Source of the DNA: Methylocystaceae bacterium
GTDB taxonomy: Bacteria > Pseudomonadota > Alphaproteobacteria > Rhizobiales > Beijerinckiaceae
NCBI GenBank assembly: GCA_900299115.1
Contig: OMIO01000070.1
Location: forward strand, 1 to 35,285
DNA: 35,285 nucleotides
Direction of reading: 5' to 3'
The translations under genes were made by a program, and so were the position numbers. The notes under the pieces are model-generated. The model had not been told where the DNA came from. It saw only the letters and a program-made list of their open reading frames with translations, and made no database searches. Positions within the stretch are counted from its first letter, which is position 1, and the number at the start of each line of letters is the position of its first letter. Shown piece by piece: positions 19,279 through 27,517 of this stretch.

Positions 19279-20986
19279 CTTCACCCTCCCGGCGTAAGAC
19301 ATCCTTGAAGCGTGCATGGCCAAGACGACGCCATGTGTCGATAAAAGCTTCAGTTTCATGGCGTTCAGCAAGATAAAAATCAACGAGATGTTCAATAACC
19401 TCGGGGACCTGATCTGCGCTCACGCCCGGACCAAGTATTTCACCGATTGACGCTGAAAATCCTGGATCGCCGCCAAGTGTGATTTGGTAGGATTCTTGGC
19501 CTTTTTTCTCAAGACCAAGCACGCCGATAGCGCCAATGTGATGATGACCACAAGCATTAATACAGCCAGAGATTTTGATGCCGAGTTTTCCAATACGTCG
19601 CTGGCGCGCCATATCAGAAAAGCGTTGAGAAATTGCTTGTGCGATCGGTATTGATCTTGCTGTCGCTAAAGAGCAATAGTCAAGGCCGGGACAAGAGATA
19701 ATATCAGAAACAAGCCCAGCGTTAGCAGTAGCGAGATCTGCTGCGGTCAGTGTTTGCCAGAGCGCGAAAAGATCATCTTTTTTGACATGAGGTAAAATAA
19801 TATTTTGTTCATGGCTGACTCGGAGCTCGCCAAAACCAAATCGGTCGCAGGCATCTGCGAGAATACGCATTTGATGTGATGTTGCATCGCCAGGGATGCC
19901 ATTAATAGGTTTCAATGAGACAGTGACGATTGCGTAGCCAGCTATTTTATGTTCGCTAACGTTGACGCTAACAAAATGATCAAAGGCTGGCGTTTCCAGC
20001 CGAGCTTTTGTAAGTTTTGAGGACTCTGACGGTAGTGCCTCGTAGGGTGGTGATACGAAAGACGCTGCAACGCGTTCAAATTCTTGTGGGTCTTGTTGGA
20101 ACGCGGTGTGATCCATGGTGGCAAATTCTTTTTCAACAGCCGCGCGAATGGTCTCAATGCCCTTTTCATGCACTAAGATTTTAATACGCGCCTTATATTT
20201 ATTATCACGACGACCGTAGCGATTATAGACGCGCATAATAGCTTCAAGATAAGCGAGTAGCTCGGTCCGTGGCACATACTCGCGGATGATTTTGCCAATG
20301 AATGGAGAGCGACCGAGTCCTCCGCCAATAATAACGCAATAACCGACATCGCCTGATGTGTTTTTGACAAGGCGTAGGCCGATGTCATGCGCGAGTGTGG
20401 CTGCGCGATCATGGGTTGCGCCAGTGATGGCGATTTTGAATTTACGCGGAAGAAAGGAGAATTCTGGGTGAGCGCTTGCCCATTGACGCAGGAATTCAGC
20501 AGTTGGGCGCGGGTCTTCAATTTCATCTGCGGCGACGCCGGCAAAATGATCCGCAGTTACGTTGCGGATGCAATTGCCAGAGGTCTGTATGGCATGCATA
20601 TCGACCTCAGCCAGAGCCTCGAGAATATCTGGCGTATCAATTAATTTAGGCCAGTTATATTGTAAATTCTGTCTAGTGGTAAAATGACCATAACCTTTAT
20701 CCCAACGGTCCGCGATTTCGGCCAGTCGACGCATTTGTTGGGAGGTCAGCGTCCCATACGGAATTGCTACACGTAACATATAGGCATGCAATTGAAGATA
20801 CAGGCCGTTCATAAGCCTGAACGGACGAAACTCCTCTTCAGTAAGCGATCCTTCTAGTCTTCGGCGAACTTGTTCCCGGAATTCAGCGACTCGTTCACGA
20901 ATAAAATCCTTATCAAATTCATCATATTGATAAGTTGTTTTAGGCGAATTAATACGTGAGACGGTGTTTGAATGATTAATGCTCAT
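19262..20986 (-). CDS. cysI: sulfite reductase hemoprotein (nitrite/sulfite reductase family)
   Basis: The enzyme reduces sulfite to sulfide with six electrons using coupled siroheme and [4Fe-4S] cofactors. The 574-residue protein has the duplicated nitrite/sulfite reductase ferredoxin-like halves. HFTTRQNLQYNW lies near 101-112, and the cluster and siroheme cysteines are at 432, 438, 475 and 479 (CPGLDYC and CINAC). Operon position with APS reductase argues for sulfite rather than nitrite. No CysJ flavoprotein gene is present; a ferredoxin two genes upstream is the likely donor. It starts with ATG at 20986, overlapping the DUF2849 gene by 11 bases. Confidence 0.95.
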   Translation of the reverse strand: MSINHSNTVSRINSPKTTYQYDEFDKDFIRERVAEFREQVRRRLEGSLTEEEFRPFRLMNGLYLQLHAYMLRVAIPYGTLTSQQMRRLAEIADRWDKGYGHFTTRQNLQYNWPKLIDTPDILEALAEVDMHAIQTSGNCIRNVTADHFAGVAADEIEDPRPTAEFLRQWASAHPEFSFLPRKFKIAITGATHDRAATLAHDIGLRLVKNTSGDVGYCVIIGGGLGRSPFIGKIIREYVPRTELLAYLEAIMRVYNRYGRRDNKYKARIKILVHEKGIETIRAAVEKEFATMDHTAFQQDPQEFERVAASFVSPPYEALPSESSKLTKARLETPAFDHFVSVNVSEHKIAGYAIVTVSLKPINGIPGDATSHQMRILADACDRFGFGELRVSHEQNIILPHVKKDDLFALWQTLTAADLATANAGLVSDIISCPGLDYCSLATARSIPIAQAISQRFSDMARQRRIGKLGIKISGCINACGHHHIGAIGVLGLEKKGQESYQITLGGDPGFSASIGEILGPGVSADQVPEVIEHLVDFYLAERHETEAFIDTWRRLGHARFKDVLRREGEDGADI

Positions 20987-21302
20987 TTAGAGCTCCGCGT
21001 GCTTGTTTGCCTAGATCCAGTCTTACGCTAGGGCCCTTAATTCGCATTTTTTCACGGTAATGCAACGGTCTAGGCGTACCGTCGCCAGCAATCTCTACAT
21101 CTGTTAAATAGACATCAACGATAATATTTGCAGAATAATCAGCTTTTCCAATTGTTTCTAATATTTGTGCTTCTTCTTGATTCTTTGCAATTCGCGCACG
21201 ACGAAAATCTCTTTCCCACCCCGTAGGACCAAGAAAGACAACTTCTCCATCCTTAAGATTAGAGGCAAGCAGGATTTGCGGATGTTTAAATTTTGTCATC
21301 AC
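20976..21302 (-). CDS. DUF2849 protein
   Basis: A 108-residue protein of DUF2849, typically encoded just before cysI in alphaproteobacteria. Visible markers are LLASNLKDGEVVFLGPTGWER near the N-terminus and VYLTDVEIAGDGTPRPLHYREKMR in the middle, the latter being the most characteristic. No catalytic or metal-binding motif is evident and no function is established. Its place suggests a partner of sulfite reductase. Translation can start at GTG 21302, overlapping the ferredoxin stop as GTGA, or at ATG 21299 one codon later. Its own stop lies inside the start of cysI. Confidence 0.88.
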   Translation of the reverse strand: MMTKFKHPQILLASNLKDGEVVFLGPTGWERDFRRARIAKNQEEAQILETIGKADYSANIIVDVYLTDVEIAGDGTPRPLHYREKMRIKGPSVRLDLGKQARGALNEH

Positions 21303-21739
21303 GTTTCCTGGGCGATCTTGAGCTGCAATCCGCTCATTTCATCTGTCCAAATTATCTGACAAGCAAGACGAGAATTTTCATAGAGCATTGGAAGCTCATC
21401 GAGTTTTTCTAACTCATCTTCACGGGGAGGCGGCGTTAGAGCTACAGACTGTTCAGACAGAACAACATGACACTCGGCGCAGGCGAGAGCTCCCCCGCAG
21501 GTATTCTCCATGCCCATTCCATGATCGCGAAGGATTTCCATTAGTCGCCAGCCCTCTACAGCTTCGAGCTGATGAATGACGCCAGCGCGATCCTCAACAA
21601 AGAGATGCGGCGCTTGATGATCCGCGAGTGGCGACTGCGCATGCGATTTCACGGCGAATGTTGTCCGGTTATGGTCACGATTTCTCCCCAATATCGGCCG
21701 GGATTTCCGACTGAAAAGCCGACTTCGCGAGGCAAGCAT
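21299..21739 (-). CDS. [2Fe-2S] ferredoxin, adrenodoxin/ISC type, with basic N-terminal extension
   Basis: The 146-residue product has the adrenodoxin-type cluster motif with Cys81, Cys87, Cys90 and Cys127 (CGGALACAEC, then LACQII). The preceding GMGMENTCGG and following LTPPPREDELEKLDEL match vertebrate-type ferredoxins. The fold needs only about 100 residues, so the first 40 or so, rich in Arg and Ser, are an unusual extension or result from a start too far upstream. In-frame starts are TTG at 21769 and ATG at 21739; I chose the ATG. Being first in the cys operon, it probably delivers electrons to CysI, a role taken by CysJ in enterobacteria. Some alphaproteobacterial operons start with cysG instead. 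Confidence 0.85.
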   Translation of the reverse strand: MLASRSRLFSRKSRPILGRNRDHNRTTFAVKSHAQSPLADHQAPHLFVEDRAGVIHQLEAVEGWRLMEILRDHGMGMENTCGGALACAECHVVLSEQSVALTPPPREDELEKLDELPMLYENSRLACQIIWTDEMSGLQLKIAQET

Positions 21740-21827
21740 GTCAAATAACCTAAAATACAGCCAAGTCAATTCACCTAAATTTATTGCTTAAAAAAGTTAT
21801 TCACAAAAAATATATGTTAATTCAATT

Positions 21828-21855
21828 TTTGAACGGTTAGATTTCTTGGTTCAAA
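21828..21855. promoter_or_regulatory. inverted repeat upstream of the sulfur operon
   Basis: TTTGAAC at 21828-21834 and GTTCAAA at 21849-21855 form a perfect 7-bp inverted repeat with 14 bases between. The half-sites are 21 bases apart centre to centre, two helical turns, as expected for a dimeric regulator. The repeat lies about 90 bases upstream of the chosen ferredoxin start. A LysR-type sulfur regulator such as CysB or Cbl is one possibility, but no regulator gene is present and the assignment is inference. Confidence 0.4.
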
Positions 21856-21965
21856 CGGCCAATTTTTGGGGCTGATCGTGTGGTCAGTCATTCGCATAGA
21901 GTGGCGCTTCTGGACTATTTCGGCTGACAGTCGTCAAGGTTAAATTAATTTATTATTTCTTGAAA

Positions 21966-21979
21966 ATAAGACGTCTTAT
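21966..21979. promoter_or_regulatory. perfect 14-bp palindrome
   Basis: ATAAGACGTCTTAT reads identically on both strands. It lies in the long AT-rich gap between the divergent cys operon and the aldo/keto reductase gene, about 225 bases from the first and 460 from the second. Such a site can bind a homodimeric repressor, but a chance palindrome in AT-rich DNA cannot be excluded. Confidence 0.35.
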
Positions 21980-22441
21980 ATCTTAGCTCGCGTTAATGAC
22001 CATTGCTATGTTGGTTAAAGAGACAAAGAAAGAAATAGGCTGACGAAAACACTCCAGGAGAAAATAAAGATCTCAATAAAAATCTTGGGCTTTTTCTACG
22101 ACTTGAAGAGGAAATGAATAATATAAGACGATTTAAATCAGATTTTTTTAAAATAGCGCCATTGCGAGCCTCATATTTGCAGCTTTTCATTATTTTCTGA
22201 AATAAACAGCATATTTTATTTATGACGATTTTTCCAAGATCATATGATTACTTCTTTATGAGATATTTTTTGCTATTGGTAAGATTTGAAATAGTTAATG
22301 TAGAAAAATGTTAATTTCTATATCATCCTTCCCATAAAGCGCCACATAATCTATTGCGAAACAGATTTTACGAAATTATAGCACAATGGTTTGAAGCCTA
22401 ATATTCTTATCGCAATATTTTTATTAATTTGAGGAGTATTC

Positions 22442-23491
22442 ATGGAATACCGTCATCTTGGCGATACAGATATAAGGGTATCAGCTATTTGTCTTGGTTC
22501 TATGACCTGGGGTGAGCAGAATAATGAGGTAGAGGCTCATGAGCAGCTTGATTATGCTATTAGTAGAGGCATAAATTTTATTGATACTGCCGAAATATAT
22601 TCCATTCCCCCTCGAGCTGAGACACAAGGCGCAACAGAGCGCATTATTGGCTCTTGGCTTGAGAAACGTAAAAATCGAGAAAAAATTATAATAGCTACAA
22701 AAGTGTCTGGGCGAGGGGATGCAATTTGGTTGCGCTCTGGGGGCTTGCCAACGGTTCTTGATGAAAAGAACATTAATTTTGCTCTCGATGGTTCGCTCAA
22801 ACGTCTAAAGACAGACTACATCGATCTTTATCAACTTCATTGGCCCGATCGATCTTTGCCTTTATGGGGAGCGGGAGGGACGACTTATCGTCAGCCGACA
22901 CAGCGCGCAGAAATTCCAATTGAAGAAACGCTCGCCGCATTAACTAAGCTAGTTAGAGCGGGGAAAGTTCGCTCTATTGGCCTCTCAAACGAGACGCCTT
23001 GGGGCTTAGCAAGGTTTTTAAAAGTCGCAGACTCTAATTTGGCACCACGTGTGGTTTCGATTCAGAATGCTTACAATTTGCTTAATCGTACATTTGAAGT
23101 CGGGCTAGCAGAATTTTTTCAACGAGAAAAAGTTGGATTATTAGCTTATTCGCCTCTCGCCCAAGGCTACTTAACTGGAAAATATCTTGGAGGCGCGCGG
23201 CCTCCTGGCGCACGGACAACACTCTTTGAACGTGGTCAGCGGTACGAAAAACCAGGAGTCGAAGAAGCAATAATTGCGTATATCAAGTTAGCTAAAGAAT
23301 TAGATCTTACGCCCACGCAACTGGCTCTCGCTTTCGTTACGTCTCGTGCCTTTGTTACGTCAAATATTATTGGGGCAACAACAATGGATCAGCTGAAATC
23401 AAACATTGATTCGATCGCAATTAGCATTACTGCTGAAATTGAGCATCGAATCAATGCAATCCACCAGCTACACAGCAATCCTGCGCCATGA
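22442..23491 (+). CDS. aldo/keto reductase, Tas-like
   Basis: An NADP(H)-dependent oxidoreductase of 349 residues with a TIM-barrel aldo/keto reductase fold. The start MEYRHLGDTDIRVSAICLGSMTWGEQN is close to the Tas subfamily. Catalytic Asp and Tyr lie in FIDTAEIYSIPPRAETQGATE, the Lys in IATKVSG and the His in LYQLHWPDRS. The NADP-binding tail region is SNIIGATTMDQLK. The physiological substrate is unknown. GAGGAG lies 6 bases before the ATG, a strong ribosome binding site. It has its own long upstream region and ends 11 bases from convergent YqgE/AlgH. Confidence 0.93.
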   Translation: MEYRHLGDTDIRVSAICLGSMTWGEQNNEVEAHEQLDYAISRGINFIDTAEIYSIPPRAETQGATERIIGSWLEKRKNREKIIIATKVSGRGDAIWLRSGGLPTVLDEKNINFALDGSLKRLKTDYIDLYQLHWPDRSLPLWGAGGTTYRQPTQRAEIPIEETLAALTKLVRAGKVRSIGLSNETPWGLARFLKVADSNLAPRVVSIQNAYNLLNRTFEVGLAEFFQREKVGLLAYSPLAQGYLTGKYLGGARPPGARTTLFERGQRYEKPGVEEAIIAYIKLAKELDLTPTQLALAFVTSRAFVTSNIIGATTMDQLKSNIDSIAISITAEIEHRINAIHQLHSNPAP

Positions 23492-23502
23492 TCCGAAATC
23501 GG

Positions 23503-24159
23503 CTAGCCATGACCCGAGTAAGGTGAAAGTTGAGCAAGATTAACGCCAATTGAGCGTAAAGCGCGTTCGTATTTTGTGTGAATATCGCGATCAAAAACTA
23601 GAGATTTATTGAAAGGGCAATGCAACCAGCCATTTTGCTGCATTTCATCTTCCAGTTGACCAGCGTCCCAGCCAGCGTAACCAAGCGCCATTATCGCTAG
23701 GTCAGGACCGTCGCCTGTCGCAATCGCGCGTAGTATATCAATAGTAGCTGTTAAGGACACGCTTTCATCTATTGTCATTGTCGACTGATCAATGTGAAAG
23801 TCTGGAGTATGTAGCATGAAGCCTCGATCAGTTTGTACGGGTCCCCCTAAAAGTACTGGCAAATTTTCAGCTCGAGGAGGAAGTAAAATACGATCTTGCT
23901 CCGCAATGATTTGAAGTTGCACGAGTAAATCTGGGAAATTTTGAACTTGAGAAGCTTGGTTGAGGATGATTCCCATAGCTCCTTCTTCTGAATGCGCGCA
24001 GAGATAAATAACAGATTTGGCGAAGCGTTGATCTGTCATGCCAGGCATCGCCACGAGGAGCTGCCCTTCAAGAAACCGGCTATCTTTGTCGCTGGTCTCT
24101 TTGGATGTAGAGCTATTTAACCCTTTTTTATTGGGTGATTTGCCATGCGTTCCACTCAT
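23503..24159 (-). CDS. YqgE/AlgH family protein
   Basis: This 218-residue protein matches the UPF0301 (YqgE/AlgH) family. Characteristic segments are LEGQLLVAMPGMTDQRFAKS (31-50), VIYLCAHSEEGAMGIILNQ and LGGPVQTDRGFMLH. The SLTATIDILRAIATGDGP and LGYAGWDAGQLEDEMQQNGWL segments complete the fold. No enzymatic activity is established for the family; in Pseudomonas AlgH is linked to alginate regulation. The first 27 or so residues are a polar, lysine- and serine-rich tail not typical of the family. It is divergent from the DsbD-like gene, with 105 bases between, an arrangement I recall in rhizobial genomes. Confidence 0.93.
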   Translation of the reverse strand: MSGTHGKSPNKKGLNSSTSKETSDKDSRFLEGQLLVAMPGMTDQRFAKSVIYLCAHSEEGAMGIILNQASQVQNFPDLLVQLQIIAEQDRILLPPRAENLPVLLGGPVQTDRGFMLHTPDFHIDQSTMTIDESVSLTATIDILRAIATGDGPDLAIMALGYAGWDAGQLEDEMQQNGWLHCPFNKSLVFDRDIHTKYERALRSIGVNLAQLSPYSGHG

Positions 24160-24264
24160 TATAATATGCTACGCTTGATGCAAGCTCTACACAAGCGGCG
24201 CTTTAAGGATTGTTTAGGCGTATTTTGGCAAAGAAAGTTGGTAGCGACAGGTTGGGAGAGATAA

Positions 24265-25056
24265 ATGCGACATAAGGTTTGTGTGGCAATGATATTGGCT
24301 GTTGTTACAATGATCTCACAAGCAAAAGCAGCAGAATATGCTACGCCTTTAGTAAGATCGACGAGTTCTGCTGTGCGCCTCATTTCTGCCGGAACGTTTC
24401 AAAATGATTATTATCTTACTGGCGTAGAAATTCAGCTGGATCCTAAAACAATTACCTATTGGCGTCAGCCTGGGGAATCAGGCGCCGCGCCTAATTTTAA
24501 TTTTTCAAAATCAACGAACGTCGCAAATGTTGAGATCTTTTTTCCTTATCCAAAGCATATCGACGAGGCAGATGTCGTGGTTGCTGGTTATGAAGGAGAT
24601 GTTGTTTTTCCTGTAAAGATTTTGCCCAAGGATCCAAAAGTTCCCGTCACACTCAATCTTGCTGTAGAATATGCAGCGTGCAGTAATATCTGTCTGCCTG
24701 CTAAGGCGGAGTTATCCTTGTTATTGCCTCAAACAGGCTCATCGCCTTTCAAAAAGCTCCTAACTGAAGTTTCGGCAAAATTACCAAAAAAAATAGACCT
24801 CGCCCAATCAAAAAAAATTTTTCGCGTCGAAAGAGAAAATAAAGGAGCGGGCTGGCGGATCATCTACCAGGGTCGAGGAAAAATGGTTGATATTTTTGCC
24901 GAGACAAATTCGTCAGTCTATGCAGAAACAAAAATTTCCAATGGTATTGCGCGACTAAATCTCGTTGCTGCCGGAATATCGCCAAAAAGCGCAAATGTAA
25001 TTGTGACCATTGTAACGAGCGATGGGGCGTATGAAGCGCCCGTAGAACTTAAATAA
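24265..25056 (+). CDS. periplasmic DsbD N-terminal-domain-like protein
   Basis: The 263-residue product has a signal peptide (VCVAMILAVVTMISQAKA, cleavage near residue 22). The rest resembles the alpha domain of the thiol:disulfide interchange protein DsbD: TGVEIQLDPKTITYWRQPGESGAAPNF in pieces, a strand-rich immunoglobulin-like body and a redox pair in AACSNICLPAKAEL (C-x3-C). In full DsbD this domain receives electrons from a membrane domain. Here no membrane or thioredoxin-like part is encoded, so it may work with an electron donor encoded elsewhere. Its TAA directly abuts the stop codon of the convergent GT2 gene, with no base between. Confidence 0.85.
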   Translation: MRHKVCVAMILAVVTMISQAKAAEYATPLVRSTSSAVRLISAGTFQNDYYLTGVEIQLDPKTITYWRQPGESGAAPNFNFSKSTNVANVEIFFPYPKHIDEADVVVAGYEGDVVFPVKILPKDPKVPVTLNLAVEYAACSNICLPAKAELSLLLPQTGSSPFKKLLTEVSAKLPKKIDLAQSKKIFRVERENKGAGWRIIYQGRGKMVDIFAETNSSVYAETKISNGIARLNLVAAGISPKSANVIVTIVTSDGAYEAPVELK

Positions 25057-26175
25057 TTATTCTACCTCAGCTTCCGCGGTATCTCCCTCGTGATCTAATT
25101 TAGGGGTTCGTTTAAAGGTTGATTTACGACCCTGGAGGGTTTGTAAAATTTTAGCGCCATTTGCGAAGGCAAGATAGATCATCAAGGGCGGAACTGAAGC
25201 CATGGTTTTAATATAGTCTAATATTGTGCCGCGTCTTAATATTAAATAGGGCGTAAGCGTAATTCCAAGAACGACCATTGTGGTCATTAAACCTATGAGT
25301 TTTAAGACTCCAAGGTAGGGCGCAATAGAGCCGTGGAGTATAATCCCGATGAAAGCTGCAATAATCCCGATAGCCGCTGCGGGAAAAAAGATTTGGTGTG
25401 CGATCAGTGAGATTGCCATGATGCGGTTGGTCAATGACCAATGTGAGTTCCATATCGGCGCAATTGTTCTTTGCGCAACTTGGACAAAGCCATTGGACCA
25501 GCGGCGTTGTTGACGTCTAAAATCGCGTATGCCTTCAGGGACTTGTCCCGGAATCGCAGGATAAGAAACAAACAATCCTCGCCAATCTTTTAGCGCGGCT
25601 CTAACGGTCAGATCTAGGTCCTCAGTAAGGGAATAATCAGACCAGCCGCCTGCATCTTCGATGGTGGCGCGTCGCCAGATCCCACCTGTGCCATTAAACT
25701 GAAAGAGCCAACCAGCATTGGCGCGGCTACGTTGCTCGACTAAATAATGGCCGTCTTGAACTAGCCCTTGAGCGCGGGTAAGCCAGTTTGTTTGGTAGTT
25801 TTGGAACTCGCATCGGGATTGAACGAAACCAATTCGCGGATTTGTCAAAAATAATGGCACTGTGCGTTTTAGCCAATCTGTTGGCGGTCTGAAGTCAGCG
25901 TCGAGCATTGCGATGAAGGGTTCGTTGGTTAGGCTAAGCCCATGTGCGCAGGCGCCCGCTTTAAAGCCAGAACGATCAGATCGGCGAATATGATCAATCA
26001 TTGCTCCTGTTGCTGAGAGCTCTCTTATTACGGCGTCTGCTCTAACAGAAGTCTCATCGGTTGAGTCGTCTAGGAGTTGGATGCGTAATTTTTCTCTTGG
26101 CCAATCTAGTTGCGTGACGCATCGCAAGGATTGCTCTGTAACAAGTGGTTCATTAAAGACGGGAATCTGCAGCAA
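25057..26175 (-). CDS. processive-type family 2 glycosyltransferase (cellulose-synthase-like), N-terminus uncertain
   Basis: The enzyme transfers sugar from a nucleotide sugar, probably at the inner membrane. In the 372-residue frame the full processive GT2 motif set is present: LLDDST with Asp36-37, DAD at 92-94, TED at 184-186 and QQRRW at 222-226. The C-terminal half has several membrane helices. The TTG at 26175 falls inside the first GT-A strand (LLQIPVFNEP), so it cannot be the true start. The same frame stays open up to a TGA at 26326-26328 and encodes a plausible membrane helix, but has no ATG, GTG or TTG there. A one-base loss near 26319 would explain this. It is the last gene of the acyl/glycosyltransferase operon. 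Confidence 0.85.
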   Translation of the reverse strand: MLQIPVFNEPLVTEQSLRCVTQLDWPREKLRIQLLDDSTDETSVRADAVIRELSATGAMIDHIRRSDRSGFKAGACAHGLSLTNEPFIAMLDADFRPPTDWLKRTVPLFLTNPRIGFVQSRCEFQNYQTNWLTRAQGLVQDGHYLVEQRSRANAGWLFQFNGTGGIWRRATIEDAGGWSDYSLTEDLDLTVRAALKDWRGLFVSYPAIPGQVPEGIRDFRRQQRRWSNGFVQVAQRTIAPIWNSHWSLTNRIMAISLIAHQIFFPAAAIGIIAAFIGIILHGSIAPYLGVLKLIGLMTTMVVLGITLTPYLILRRGTILDYIKTMASVPPLMIYLAFANGAKILQTLQGRKSTFKRTPKLDHEGDTAEAEVE

Positions 26176-26356
26176 TACGCTGGGAAGTTCTGCATCAGAA
26201 GGAACGGGAGTATGCGGGTCTACCGCGCCTTGGATCTGGTCGTAGAAGAAACGTCCAATAACAATCAGATAACCTGCGCCAATGGCAACTAGGACGAGAA
26301 GGCAAGCATAGGCGACGGCATCGACTCAGATCTGGAGAAGTCCGAGCAACAACAGC

Positions 26357-27517
26357 CTATCCTTCTTCTTTCGGCGCTTGCGCCTGAGCAGGGGCGACGC
26401 GCGCCTGAACTGAGCCCTTGGCCCAAACAACCTGGTTTGTGAGCCAGGCGTGAATCCAAACTGTCAACATGACGCCTTCGCGAACAACAAAAATAGCCGG
26501 CGCTAAATATGATAACTGCCACCCTTTGGCTATGGAAAGCAATGTCTCAAGCCCAAACCAGACTACGAAGGCCGCACAAAAAGTCGTTAAGGGATTCAGA
26601 CCCATCTGTGGGGCGGCAATGAGGGCAGCCGCAAGCGTCGGGAGCGCTTGGCAAATTGGCTCAAGCAAGAATGATATGAGCTCGTCGTTACGACGAATGA
26701 CACTCCAGCGTAATTGTCGTTGATAAACGTCATAAAGCTTTCGGCGGCCAAGCTCTTGGCGAACAGGGCGGTGGGAGAAGACGGGTTTTTGACCGATTCG
26801 CCGCATGGCCTTGGCCATAGCGTTATCCTCTCCAACGGTATGTGCAATGGCCTGGAACCCCCCCATGCGCAGAAAATCCGATCGTCGGAACAGCATAATT
26901 TTTCCAACACCGTGGCCTTGCCCAAGCACAGAGGCCAGAAAGAGCATGCGTGCATGAGGCCCGTTGATGATTGCTGCTTCAATATGCGCAGCAAAATTTT
27001 CAAGACCTGCGCAATAGGGAATCGCGCAAACAAGACCGACGTCATTATTTAACTGACGTATGTGCTCTGCTAAAGCGTCTGGCTCAAGTAGAACATTCGA
27101 GTCTTTCATTAGAATGATGTCGTTAGGCGCTTGCATAAAAGGCGCATACAGATTGTCTACCTTGGGACTCGCTGCAAATTTCGCTTTAGAATGGATCACG
27201 CGCGCCGTGACTTCGGGATGGCGCATAAAAATAAGACGCATATGTTCAACCGCAGCTGTCTCTAATGCATCTGTAGCAACAGTAATGTCAAAATTCGGAT
27301 ATAATTGTTTAAAAGCCGACTCTTGCGTGATATCGAAATTATCTTCCAGGATCTTTACGGGCAAGACAATTGAAATTGGCGGCTGATCTTCTCGCTTGGC
27401 TCTTTTTGCCGTGATGCGGGGCTGCAGAATTGTCGCAATAACAGATAAGCAGAGTAAGGTAAAAGAAATCAGGCAATAAACCGCCGCTGAGTAACTAATA
27501 ATAGAAGAAAGTGTCAC
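26357..27517 (-). CDS. ceramide-glucosyltransferase-like (GT21/HpnI-type) glycosyltransferase
   Basis: A 386-residue membrane glycosyltransferase. It has an N-terminal anchor (about residues 8-32), then a GT-A domain with ISIVLPVKILEDN, the metal-binding KDSNV (Asp139), GEDNAM (230-234) and RQLRW (267-271). These are the D1-D2-D3-(Q/R)xxRW set of family GT21. C-terminal hydrophobic helices follow. Relatives include eukaryotic and bacterial ceramide glucosyltransferases and HpnI of hopanoid synthesis. Hopanoid genes are not nearby, so the acceptor here is more likely the lipid built by the adjacent acyl-chain genes. The GTG start at 27517 overlaps the SDR stop as GTGA. Confidence 0.86.
   Translation of the reverse strand: MTLSSIISYSAAVYCLISFTLLCLSVIATILQPRITAKRAKREDQPPISIVLPVKILEDNFDITQESAFKQLYPNFDITVATDALETAAVEHMRLIFMRHPEVTARVIHSKAKFAASPKVDNLYAPFMQAPNDIILMKDSNVLLEPDALAEHIRQLNNDVGLVCAIPYCAGLENFAAHIEAAIINGPHARMLFLASVLGQGHGVGKIMLFRRSDFLRMGGFQAIAHTVGEDNAMAKAMRRIGQKPVFSHRPVRQELGRRKLYDVYQRQLRWSVIRRNDELISFLLEPICQALPTLAAALIAAPQMGLNPLTTFCAAFVVWFGLETLLSIAKGWQLSYLAPAIFVVREGVMLTVWIHAWLTNQVVWAKGSVQARVAPAQAQAPKEEG

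Larger units (their letters stand above)
21740..22441. other. AT-rich control region between the sulfur operon and the aldo/keto reductase gene
   Basis: About 700 bases lie between divergent genes, far longer than the other gaps here. I see no convincing gene: the longest small open frame (minus, 21993-22190) is low in complexity and has no family features. The region is very AT-rich and holds at least two operator-like repeats, at 21828-21855 and 21966-21979. No recognisable riboswitch or tRNA is present. Confidence 0.6.

Noticed and set aside
21993-22190. 65-codon minus-strand open frame in the long AT-rich gap
   Set aside because: Serine- and phenylalanine-rich composition, no family features and no ribosome binding site that stands out; better read as chance open frame.
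26289-26522. 77-codon minus-strand open frame across the GT21/GT2 junction
   Set aside because: It mostly shadows the GT21 gene in another frame and gives an Arg/Ser/Cys-rich product. Only its last ATG codons matter, as evidence for the GT2 start problem.
25057-27517. Hopanoid or cellulose synthesis locus
   Set aside because: GT21 resembles HpnI and GT2 resembles cellulose synthase, but no squalene-hopene cyclase, hpn or bcs partner genes are present.
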